From Phytopythium helicoides (Eukaryota; Oomycota; Peronosporomycetes; Pythiales; Pythiaceae), in contig JANFNE010000046.1 in the NCBI GenBank assembly GCA_024867545.1, positions 186,001 to 250,000 of the forward strand: a DNA stretch of 64,000 nucleotides. Direction: 5' to 3'. The notes under the pieces are model-generated. The model was not told the DNA's origin. It saw only the letters and a list, made by a program, of their open reading frames with translations, and searched no databases. The translations under genes and the position numbers were made by a program. Shown here piece by piece: positions 20,501-28,189 of this stretch. Every line of letters begins with the position of its first letter. Positions within the stretch are counted from its first letter, which is position 1.

Positions 20501-21679
20501 GCGTCTGTATACCCTCGCGCGACTCCGGCATGTCTCGATTTACTGGAGAAGATGCTGGTCTTTGATCCCCGAAAGCGTATTTCAGTTGCCGACGCACTTG
20601 AGCATCCTTATCTGAGCCTTGTGCGTGACACGTCGCTTGAGCGGACTTGCCCAACTCCGTTCGACTTTGCCTTTGAGAACACAGAGTTGACGAAGCAAAA
20701 GCTGCAGGAGCTTATTTTCGAGGACGTCTGCCATTTCCACCCTGATGCTGGTGTGGTTCCAGTCTCTTCAGAAGCTCCAGCTCCTGTTAGTGGCAGCAGC
20801 AGCAGCCGACGATGGGGAAATAACGGTAACGGCATCATCCGGACGACATCGACAACTAGTAGCCGGACAAACTCGGATGCCACTACGGTCAATGCCGCCC
20901 CCGTAGTTTCGAGTTTGCCGTCGGAGCGACCGGCTCCGGCCGCGGTTGCAGCTCCTATTCACCCAATCCCGACTGCTACTGCTGTGCCGGTTGCCGCATC
21001 AATTGAAGCACGTCCAGCGCCAGTGGTGCTGCTCCCCCCGAACAGTTTGACATCGGATCCGCCAACCGTAGTTCCTGCCGCAAGCGCTGTAGCTCCGCCT
21101 GCTCCTGTTGTGCTTTTGTCTCCGTCAACACTGCCGACGGTGTCGGTCTCAGGGCCATCAGAGGCGCTGGTCGTGGAGGCACCCACAGTGTCATCCCTGC
21201 CAACTGAGGTGATTCTGAACAATCGTGAGTCGGAAGCTACGTCTCCAGTAGACGTGCCTCTGACGGAAGAGCCTCTCCCGTCACCGCAGCCTTCTGCTGG
21301 TAGCGAAGCTGGCGCAAGTGCTGAGAGCAACCACATCTCCAGCTCACCTACTCCTGCAGTTGAGCCCGAATTGTCTGCCGCCGAAGCCATGGACGCCGAG
21401 CTGGAGGCTATCGGTACGAGTGGCATTCACAGCGTGTCGCTGGATGAGGCCGACCTAGGTGACGATGACTTGGGGGCATTGTCTCCAGGCGTGGATAGTG
21501 GTCTTGAAGACGCAGCACTGGAGGCGGACGAGGTCATTGAGGATGGAGCTGCACCTTTAATAGTCAGCCCCGCTGATGCAACTGGGGCTCCGTCGGGCGA
21601 GATTGACTTGGCGTCATCCCCTACGAAGAAGCTGCTTCAACCGCCCAACACATCGCTTTCTCCGTCTTCATCCGTTTGA
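17600..21679 (+). CDS. MAP kinase fused to PH, NTF2-like and C2-like domains
   Basis: A single 1,359-residue reading frame beginning MPGEREGAV; no in-frame ATG lies upstream. Domains in order: PH domain about residues 77-175 (HWEGYVRKKGDWLPRWEERY); an NTF2/SnoaL-like domain about 229-350 (FYYAFRQLL, FWGEYHGLDGVLHFF); a C2-like region about 397-600 interrupted by an acidic D/E-rich insert; a protein kinase about 718-1010; and a Pro/Ala/Ser-rich tail. The kinase has VGQGAYGCV, the lysine in LAIKNI near 748, HRDLKPSN near 842, CDFGLAR near 863 and a TEY activation motif near 878, followed by VVTRWYRAPE, which is diagnostic of MAP kinases. PH and C2 domains suggest recruitment to membranes. This makes a signalling kinase with a built-in membrane module. 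Pathway and stimulus are unknown. Confidence 0.93.
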   Translation: MPGEREGAVPAAALPAQGRDLLLGALANPATASASAPRSNGHRLNGQAAPEDLLSAVDPGAASVASTALGSSSAAPHHEVHWEGYVRKKGDWLPRWEERYLILDGAALTYYNSKDEARSGRNLRGRMQLTKVRPENYGKAHGFLIETKGHKCFHLCCTTELEKDMWVEMMQAAIDDHDNGGSSRAHTSSRSMSMSASGNPSTAGDNADMGGSSSVSSLSPPMTAVTTQVDLRSFYYAFRQLLISHSSSPQFFPKLSRDVVLTSNYAPTVPFWGEYHGLDGVLHFFSILYETVEFTAFLVTDIAQATAGSTAVVAGRETMKNRDNGRTFTQQWQHTIEFAPDGRVKSLTITADPVAASAVFGCNATSSLSLPTMAAVSSNSFYSSASNGNGPSGDHPAGTLRVVVFRGEQISNRKSQSGDERSSDGHDDDNTDDNDDEEDDEEGERGSFADEAQSAEEADNRATGVNSYGVFIGLRLITDGKTNVYAPSSSTGCLARTHPASEKPARQQPFDPSWHSSHEIPFAGLTRGKPCFMLIEAWRVRPSEPPAGSDDTSAAQPIEEIIGVAKVNLAPFLALASSSRTVRESVMHTDIARGAVPQWYTLLSAHETKFTCGRVQVSINFEAIDKHLNGATHRNGTVSAVSGANGFVSATSDFGSSEGVNGHADTVSAASGSSSSTALSTGSQRVPARLPRGYSFRDTKRDNHQFRVGNTTFDVPKRYQMIKAVGQGAYGCVIAASDTETGQALAIKNIPNAFNDLIDAKRILREIRLMRHLNHPNLVNLIDLIRPPSLQEFNDVYIVTDLMETDLHRVIHSNQSISDDHIQYFLYQMLLAVHYVHSAQVLHRDLKPSNILVNSDCDLKLCDFGLARGVHGLDSGLTEYVVTRWYRAPELLLSSKYDKQMDVWAIGCILAEMLGRRPLFPGHDYLHQLKIIMDVIGSPSEDSLDFITNPKAKRFILRQPKKPKVPLASVYPRATPACLDLLEKMLVFDPRKRISVADALEHPYLSLVRDTSLERTCPTPFDFAFENTELTKQKLQELIFEDVCHFHPDAGVVPVSSEAPAPVSGSSSSRRWGNNGNGIIRTTSTTSSRTNSDATTVNAAPVVSSLPSERPAPAAVAAPIHPIPTATAVPVAASIEARPAPVVLLPPNSLTSDPPTVVPAASAVAPPAPVVLLSPSTLPTVSVSGPSEALVVEAPTVSSLPTEVILNNRESEATSPVDVPLTEEPLPSPQPSAGSEAGASAESNHISSSPTPAVEPELSAAEAMDAELEAIGTSGIHSVSLDEADLGDDDLGALSPGVDSGLEDAALEADEVIEDGAAPLIVSPADATGAPSGEIDLASSPTKKLLQPPNTSLSPSSSV

Positions 21680-21995
21680 AGAGGAAGCGTGACGTTGTCT
21701 GTGTGGGAACTACTTGAGCCGCGTTTCGCCAAAGGAGAAGCGAATCGAGCGACGTATAACATGCTGCGAGGTGGTGATTCCATGAGAGGAGGATGCGACG
21801 CGGCCGTAGCGATCAATTCCGTGTCTGTGCTGAGGTAGCACCAGTCGCCTCCTGTGGCATCTCCACCCTCCGCCTCAATCATCACACCTCCATCATCATC
21901 ATCATCATGTATGCTTCGAAGGAAAAAGTATATTGTTGTTTGAGACCCCTTGCACCTCTACTGTGTTTGAATTTGCGTAGCATGCACCCGACAGG
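21680..21995. other. Convergent 3' spacer with ATC microsatellite
   Basis: The spacer holds a short CAT/ATC repeat run near 21886-21908. No gene is visible. Confidence 0.5.
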
Positions 21996-22574
21996 CTAGC
22001 AACTTCGGCGGCTTGAAGCCGCAAATGGCAGTACATAGCGAGGAGAAGCTGGTGCCACTGGAGGCGCAATGAGTCCTGACAGTCCTCGGCTATTCTTTGA
22101 GGCGCTTGCCTTTGTAATCTGCGACTTCCAGTCTGACTTGACAAGTTCGCGGGCGTACATCGAAAGAATAGCGTCGCTCGTCGGGAACTTCTGCAGCGCC
22201 TGCATGAGCTGGATTTCTCGGCGAATGTGAGCTTCACGCGGTCGCAACTTAAATGGCTCCGCTGAGGACAGATAATTGCAAGCAGCGAGGGCGTCAGCTT
22301 CCGACGCTGCAGCTTTGAGCGCTTTTGCATCTCGCTGAGCAGAGGCAAACACAACCTTCCATCGCACGAGCGCAGGCTTGCTGTCGCCATCAACTGCAAA
22401 TTTCGGGAGATCGGTGAGTCCAAAGCGTTTTGCCACGAGTGTTGGCCACGACGGAGATCGCTGTATGAGGTTGCGGGTCTCACGATTAGAGGCGAGCTCA
22501 AGGCAGCCGAGGGAGAAAGCGTCCAGGAAAGAGCACACGTGCTCAAGCAGAGCGGATGGGACCAAGTCGAGCAT
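21996..22574 (-). CDS. Small F-box-like protein
   Basis: A 192-residue intronless frame starting at the ATG at 22574. The first 45 residues (LVPSALLEHVCSFLDAFSLG then CLELASNRETRNLI) fit the F-box pattern: Leu-Pro near the start, hydrophobic spacing and a Trp (SPSWPTLVAKRFG) after the domain. F-box proteins link substrates to SCF ubiquitin ligases through Skp1. The rest is alanine- and lysine-rich helical sequence with no known substrate domain. The start of the F-box has V-P rather than L-P, and no C-terminal WD or LRR repeats exist, so the assignment is moderate. Confidence 0.6.
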   Translation of the reverse strand: MLDLVPSALLEHVCSFLDAFSLGCLELASNRETRNLIQRSPSWPTLVAKRFGLTDLPKFAVDGDSKPALVRWKVVFASAQRDAKALKAAASEADALAACNYLSSAEPFKLRPREAHIRREIQLMQALQKFPTSDAILSMYARELVKSDWKSQITKASASKNSRGLSGLIAPPVAPASPRYVLPFAASSRRSC

Positions 22575-22871
22575 GGCTCCGGGGGATTTCCGACAGTGGC
22601 AGGCAAAAGAGGGAGGAGTGCGGCATAAGCAGGTTGAGAGAGAAGGATTCGAGTCTGCTCCATGCCACGAGCGCAGTTCGTTGCTGGGAAGCTGATTACC
22701 ATGTGGTGGTGACAGCTATTTTGAGTCAGTTGGTGCATGCGTGCGGTAAGACTTGAGGGAGGCTGGAGCTGCGATCGTCAACAATATGCAATACGAATGC
22801 GTGGATTGTGTTTAACCGGTGTGCCGGTGGTTATCACGCGCCTGCGCAGAGATTGTCTCGATGCTAAATGC
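22575..22871. other. Intergenic spacer
   Basis: About 300 bases between the SmD2 stop and the F-box start, both on the minus strand. It probably holds the F-box gene promoter. Nothing else is seen. Confidence 0.45.
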
Positions 22872-23445
22872 TCATGCGTGCGGGTTGCGCAGCACGAGGA
22901 TGACCGAGTCGCCACGCAGGAACATCTTGCTCACGAAGCGGTCCTTGTTGACGGGCTTGGCGGCCTTCTTGCCCTTGCCCGACTTGGGGATCTCAGTCCA
23001 CATCTCCTTGACGTTCTCGAGCACCCTGCACGCCTCTCCGTTTCGTTAGATGGCGCGTTCCCTTTCCAGTCGAACGCTGGACACGCGCAGACGTACATGT
23101 TGCAGTGGCGGTCGAAGGCCTTGACGCGCGCCAGCAGCTTGTGGTTGTTGCGCACATTGATGAGCACCTGCGAGTTGTTCTTGACCGAGTGCAGCAGCAC
23201 CGACATGGGGCCCTTCTGGAACTCCTCCTCGTCCTCCTGCACGCGCTTGAACTCACCCGCGCCGCTGCCATCCACGTCCGCCAGAGCGTCAGCGACCAGA
23301 ACTCCGCAGCCAGCGCGTCTCCAGGAGCGCAGCCGGCGCGAGCAGTCTCCCACGCGTCTCAACAGGCCTTGTGCCGCCACGAGACGCGCGAAACGAGTCG
23401 CTGCCGGCGCCAGCGCGCGTCAGACGGCGCCACTTACCTCGCCAT
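22872..23445 (-). CDS. SNRPD2: Small nuclear ribonucleoprotein SmD2
   Basis: Three exons (23445-23438, 23264-23097, 23025-22872) encode 109 residues. The first exon has only eight coding bases (ATG GCG AG) and ends at GTAAGT. The second exon gives [20 protein letters not shown] then [20 protein letters not shown] and RHCNM, nearly the textbook Sm1 motif of SmD2. The third, joined across a split ATG codon, gives [18 protein letters not shown] and the Sm2 motif [17 protein letters not shown]. SmD2 is part of the seven-member ring around U1, U2, U4 and U5 snRNAs in the spliceosome. Length and both motifs match the family closely. The overlapping longer frame without splicing is an artefact. Confidence 0.93.
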
Positions 23446-23773
23446 GGTGCTCGGTCGGTCGATGGGAACCCTTTGGCTCCACGAGATCGCACCTTCCCCT
23501 TAGATTCGAATCGGATACATATATTGTGGAAGAAGCGAACTTATTGAATTAAAGCGAACTTACTGGGCTTGACAGGCAAGCGCGGTGCAGCCATGACCAC
23601 GCTCGCCACCTATCACTTCCACACCTCCGTGCTGATCATCGATATCCTCTTTCTTCTTCTTCTTCTAAAACAAGGGCCTACGAGCAAATCCAGTCTCCAT
23701 GCAAGCGCGTTCAATGCACCATCGCCCGCCCATACTGCCGGGTGGGCGTTTCTCCCCCATTGACGTCCGCAGC
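23446..23773. other. Intergenic spacer
   Basis: About 330 bases between the Hsp110 stop and the SmD2 start (both minus). A TCTTCT-rich run lies near 23647-23665. It probably holds the SmD2 promoter; no gene is supported. Confidence 0.45.
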
Positions 23774-26191
23774 TTAGTCGAGGTCCATCTTCTCCTCCTT
23801 GTCCGCCTCAGCGTCCGCGGCAGCCTCCTTGGGCTCCTCCGGGGCGGCAGGGGTCTCCACCTTCGGAAGCGGCTTAGGCTTGGTCGTGATCGGGAGCGCA
23901 ACGGCACGGACGCCATTGGCGCGCGCGTGGATCTCAGCCGATGTCAGCGCCGGTGCGTCCGTCGGCTTGAGCTGGTTCTGCTTGGCGAGCGAGTTGAACA
24001 GCCACGTCTCGGCGTCAAGGCACGCCTGGCGGAGCCTCGTCTTCTCTTCCTCGGTCCAGTGCGAGTACTTCTCGTCACCCGAGTTGACCATGCGCAGGTA
24101 CTCCTCAATGACCGACTGCAGCTCAGTCTGGGCGACGCCGCGCTCCGTGCTCTCCGTCAGGCGGAACTCCACCGGGTTCGTCAGCTCGCGCAGCTCGTCG
24201 AGCTTGTTCTGGTACACCGACTTGGTGCTGTCAAAGCCCTCGTCCGTGTACAGCCAGTCCTCCACGACAGCGAGCTGATCCTCGAGCGTCGAGCGCTCTC
24301 TCTCCGTGATAAAGTCGGCCAGGCGGTCCGCCACCTGGTTGCGCATCTCGTACACGAAGCTCTCGAGCTCGTTACGCTTGTTGAACGTCTCCTCAATCAC
24401 GCGGTCCTGGTGTGCCATCTTGAGCTCCTGCTCCGTGGCCGCGAGCACCTCGGCGTTCGACAGGCCGCCAACATCGGCGGTGACCGTCAGCTCGATCTTG
24501 CGGAAGCGCTTCTTCTTGGGCTGCTCCGTCTTGGCCTCCTCCTTGGCCTCGCCCTCCTTGCCCTCCTCCTCGGCGGGCTTCTCCTCCTCCTTGATCTCCT
24601 GCATGAGCTGCGATGACGAGACCGAGAAGAGGCCGTTGATGTCCTGCTGCACGTTCACGCGAATCTTGGGCAGCTCAGCCGAGTCGATGGCCGGCAGACC
24701 ACCGATCGTGAACTTGCCGATCGACATGACGTAGTCAGGCGGCAGGTACGGCTTGGCCGACTCGTCGTACACGGCGTCGATCGAAAACGACTTGTCGCGG
24801 CGGAACGTAATGCGCTTCGTCTTCGGGTACTCGTCCTTGCGGCCGAAGATGATCATCGAGTTGCTGTCCGACGACTCCTCCTCCATGTTGACGTCTTCCT
24901 CGTCGTTGCCCGCGTCCTGGGCCTTCGAGGCCGACGCGCCATCCCACGACACGCGCACCGGCAGGTGCACGCAGTCGGTGATGCTGAACTCCTTCACCTT
25001 GAACATGGGCGACAGGATCGCGCACTGCAGCGCACAGCCACGCGCAACCGACTCGTCGGCGTTCAGCGTCGTGCTGAGGCCGTAGTTCTGGGCCTCCTTG
25101 TCCAGACCAAGGACCTCCGCGAGGTGGCGCTTGACGCTGGCAACACGAGTGCCACCACCAATAATCTCAACGTTGGCGAGCTGCGACTTCTCAATGCCAG
25201 CGTCGGCGAGCGCGCGCTCAATGGGGCCGTCGAGGCGCGCGAGCAGCGGCGCGATGAGCGTCTCGAAGTGCTCGAGCGTCACCTGCGAGTTGTAGTCGCG
25301 GTCGTCGGCGAGGCACTCGATGTTGAGGTGCGTGGCCGTGACGCCGTACGGGCTGAGGTTCTTCTTGGCCTTCTCGCACGCCGAGAGTAGCTTGATGCGC
25401 GACTTGGGGTTGGCGAGCGGGTCCGTCTTGTACTTTTCAGCAAAGTTGGCGGCGGCGTCCTTGGCGAGCGCCATGTCGAAGTCACGTCCGCCGAGGAAGC
25501 GGTCGTAGGCGGCCGACTTGACCTGCAGCTTGCCCTGCACGAAGGCGACGACCGAGACCGTGTAGCTGGCGTGTCCGAGGTCGATGAACATGACGTACTG
25601 CGGCTCCGACTCGTGGAAGAGGTTGCGCGCCGACTTGTAGATGCCGTAGGCGAGCGCGACGGCCGTATGCTCGTTGAGCAGGCGCAGGCAGTTGACGCCG
25701 GCGATCTTGGCCGAGTTGAGCAGCGCGCGGCGCTGCACGTCCGTGTAGAAGCCCGGGCACGAGAGCACGGCGTAGGCGGGGTTGACGCCCTCGTTGGCGG
25801 CGGCGGCGATGGCCTGCATCTTGTTGAGCACCATGGCGACAATCTGCTCGCACGAGAAGGTGACGCGCTCGTCGTTGTAGTTGAGCACGACGCCGACGTC
25901 GCCGTTGGCGAGCTCGACGCACTCGTAGGCGAGCTGCGCGATCTCGCGCTGCACCTCGGGGTGCTTGAACTTGCGGCCGATGAGGCGCTTGATGTCCGTG
26001 GCCGTGTTCTTGAAGTGCATGCGCGCGATGCTCACGGCGCCCTCGCCGATGAAGCGCTGCTTGCCCTGCACGCACACCATGTTGGGGTTCTTGCGGTTCG
26101 AGTTCTCGTTCAGGATGATGTCGATGCCGCCGCGCTTGGCCTGGCCGATCACGCAGTCGACATTGCCGAAGTCCACGCCGATGACCGACAT
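23774..26191 (-). CDS. Hsp110-type chaperone (Hsp70 superfamily nucleotide exchange factor)
   Basis: Intronless, 805 residues from the ATG at 26191, which starts MSVIGVDFGNVDCVIGQAKR; the frame continues 26 codons upstream without another ATG. The ATPase domain (residues about 1-385) has the Hsp110-type phosphate loop GVDFGN, NVEIIGGGTRVASVK and DESVARGCALQCAILS. A beta-sandwich follows with an acidic insert (NDEEDVNMEEESSDSN), then a lysine/glutamate loop (EEEKPAEEEGKEGE) and a helical lid (LESFVYEMRNQVADRL, WLYTDEGFDST) as in Sse1/HSPA4. It ends EEKMDLD, similar to the acidic MDVD-like tails of family members. Hsp110 proteins release ADP from Hsp70 and hold unfolded clients in the cytosol. 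A heat-shock-element-like site lies about 100 bp upstream. Confidence 0.93.
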   Translation of the reverse strand: MSVIGVDFGNVDCVIGQAKRGGIDIILNENSNRKNPNMVCVQGKQRFIGEGAVSIARMHFKNTATDIKRLIGRKFKHPEVQREIAQLAYECVELANGDVGVVLNYNDERVTFSCEQIVAMVLNKMQAIAAAANEGVNPAYAVLSCPGFYTDVQRRALLNSAKIAGVNCLRLLNEHTAVALAYGIYKSARNLFHESEPQYVMFIDLGHASYTVSVVAFVQGKLQVKSAAYDRFLGGRDFDMALAKDAAANFAEKYKTDPLANPKSRIKLLSACEKAKKNLSPYGVTATHLNIECLADDRDYNSQVTLEHFETLIAPLLARLDGPIERALADAGIEKSQLANVEIIGGGTRVASVKRHLAEVLGLDKEAQNYGLSTTLNADESVARGCALQCAILSPMFKVKEFSITDCVHLPVRVSWDGASASKAQDAGNDEEDVNMEEESSDSNSMIIFGRKDEYPKTKRITFRRDKSFSIDAVYDESAKPYLPPDYVMSIGKFTIGGLPAIDSAELPKIRVNVQQDINGLFSVSSSQLMQEIKEEEKPAEEEGKEGEAKEEAKTEQPKKKRFRKIELTVTADVGGLSNAEVLAATEQELKMAHQDRVIEETFNKRNELESFVYEMRNQVADRLADFITERERSTLEDQLAVVEDWLYTDEGFDSTKSVYQNKLDELRELTNPVEFRLTESTERGVAQTELQSVIEEYLRMVNSGDEKYSHWTEEEKTRLRQACLDAETWLFNSLAKQNQLKPTDAPALTSAEIHARANGVRAVALPITTKPKPLPKVETPAAPEEPKEAAADAEADKEEKMDLD

Positions 26192-26514
26192 GCTGACGCT
26201 AGAGCTGCTCGAGGGGGTCGCGGGAGCTGAGGGGAGCGGGGAAAGGTCGATACTGACGTCGCCGAGCAACTAGGCGTCGCGCCACAGGCCATTCTAGAAT
26301 ACCAGGGGGGGAAAAGGCCATGAGAACTGCTGAAATGAATACCCCGCGGATCCACGACTGTACACGTGTCACATTTACACCCTACTAGGGTCGAGATAGT
26401 TCCTGCTTCATTCGATAATCCTGTGTAATGTCAACGAAGTCAGCGGTACTGTGCGGCGTCCAGCCAAATTTATCTCAGACAACTTATATGGGAGCATTTG
26501 GGCATTAACTTGAC
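26192..26514. promoter_or_regulatory. Hsp110 promoter region with HSE-like TTCTAGAA
   Basis: The palindrome TTCTAGAA at 26292-26299 is a perfect inverted pair of the heat-shock-factor half site (nTTCnnGAAn). It sits about 100 bp upstream of the Hsp110 start. Only one full pair is obvious. Confidence 0.4.
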
Positions 26515-27988
26515 TTAGTGACTTCTGCCACGTCGCAGGATCTGCTTTTCAAATGCTTCAACTTGAAGCTGCTGCTCGCGACTCGCCGCCAGCTCCGCTT
26601 CCAGCGCCCGCTTCTCCTCGCGCACTCGCTGCTCGCGCGCTTTCCACTTCTGCGCAGCTCTAGCCACGCGCTGCAGCTCGACCCCGAGCGAGCGCTCGCG
26701 CTGCTCCGTCCTCACGCGGCTCTTCTGCTCGGATCCGACACAAACAACCGCCGTGAGTCCCCGTTGCACATCAACCACCGACAGATGAAGAACCGACCTC
26801 TGCCGCTACCTGCAGTGCATTAAATTGCATCTGGAGTTCTTCAATGCGCGCCAGTCTGCCGGAGCTTCGCAACCGCTCGGCGGACAGCTCCGCGGTCAAC
26901 GCAGCCGCCTGTCGCTCAAATTGTGCGCGCTCGGCCGCTCGCAACTCCTCCATAAGCGGCTCACGGGTCTCGAGTTGTGCCAAACGCTGGCGAATCTCAT
27001 TAGCGGCGTCAGCGAGCTCCTTGTTCTCGGTCTGCGCACGACACTGATTAGCTGACCCTCAGGCGTGGTCTGCTGGCAGCAGCTAGTTTACCTGTAGCGT
27101 CAAAACTGACTCACGCTCCGTCTCGAGAGCTTCGCGTGAGTGGGTCAGCTGCACTTGTAAAGCCGCTAGCTCGGAGCTTAGTCGGCTCTTGAGCTCCACC
27201 GCGGCAACATCTTTCTCTGCTAGTGCCTCGTGCTCTCGTGCTAACACTCGGCGCTCCTTCCGAGCCGCGGTCTCCGTCTCTTTCCGCCTTGCCTTGGCCC
27301 TCCGCACTGCAGCTCGCAGGGATGCCACATGCCGGCATGCGCGCTTAATGTTCTCCTCAGACATGTGGAGCTTGTGTTCGAGCTCTTTCAGTGATGCTCT
27401 AACCCCTGCAAGCTCTCGCTCACGTTCCACCACGACAGCTTCCAGCCGGCTCTTGGCAGCTCCCAGCTGCGAACAGCGTGATTGCATCGATTCCAAGCGC
27501 TCAGTTGCACGCTGCTGGCATCGCTCAAGCTTTCGCGCCAACTTGTGAGCCTGCGTTCGTTCTAGTTGTTGCATTTGAAGGCTGTATTGCTTTGTCAGCT
27601 CCTCTAATTGGCGCTGGTGCTCCTCTTTGTTGCGACTCACAAGCTGCTGGTGGTCGGCTAGAGACATCGAGGTACTCAGCACCTGCTGCAAGGTTGAGCG
27701 AGCTGACTGCAGTTGCCGTTCGTGTGCAGCTTCCTGTCGCTGGAGTAGCAACTCATACTGCGAACGAGTTTCCTCGCACAATTCCTGCGCTTTGCGCTCG
27801 ATCTGGAGCATGAAGTTGCTCGGTTCATTCTCAACTCCTGAAGACTTGAGAGAATCCACGGACACAACAGGAGAAACTGGCGCTGGTGGGGCAGCTTTGA
27901 CTACAGCAATGCCTCGACGCAAGCTACGCACCGCTGCTGTTGCGGCAGCAGGTCGAACACTCGCCACCTTCTGGCTCGCGAGAGGCAT
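26515..27988 (-). CDS. Coiled-coil protein of unknown function
   Basis: Three exons (27988-27092, 27031-26810, 26724-26515), all joined in phase 0, give 442 residues. An alternative acceptor 12 nt earlier in exon 2 (27043) would add four residues. After a basic Ala/Arg-rich start (residues 1-35) and a short linker, nearly everything from residue 60 onward is heptad-like coiled coil rich in Glu, Gln, Arg, Ala and Leu (e.g. RRKETETAARKERRVLAREH, ELRAAERAQFERQAAALTAE). No catalytic domain is visible. Such proteins are often cytoskeletal or centrosomal, but nothing here fixes a role; the family is not recognised. It shares the strand with HisRS, whose stop is 201 bp upstream of this start. Confidence 0.75.
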
Positions 27989-28189
27989 TTGTCCCTACGA
28001 AACTACCATCACCAACACGAAAATAACGCGATCGAAGCACATACTTGGTGGCAAGGGCATGAACGGAATCATTGGAGGACTCCAGCGTGTAAGTGAGAAC
28101 AGTCGCGGCATGTGTATCACCATGATCGCTGTAGATTTAGCACGCAAGGTTTCCTGCCATTCGTCTACTTCTGACGAGCAGCCGCCAGC

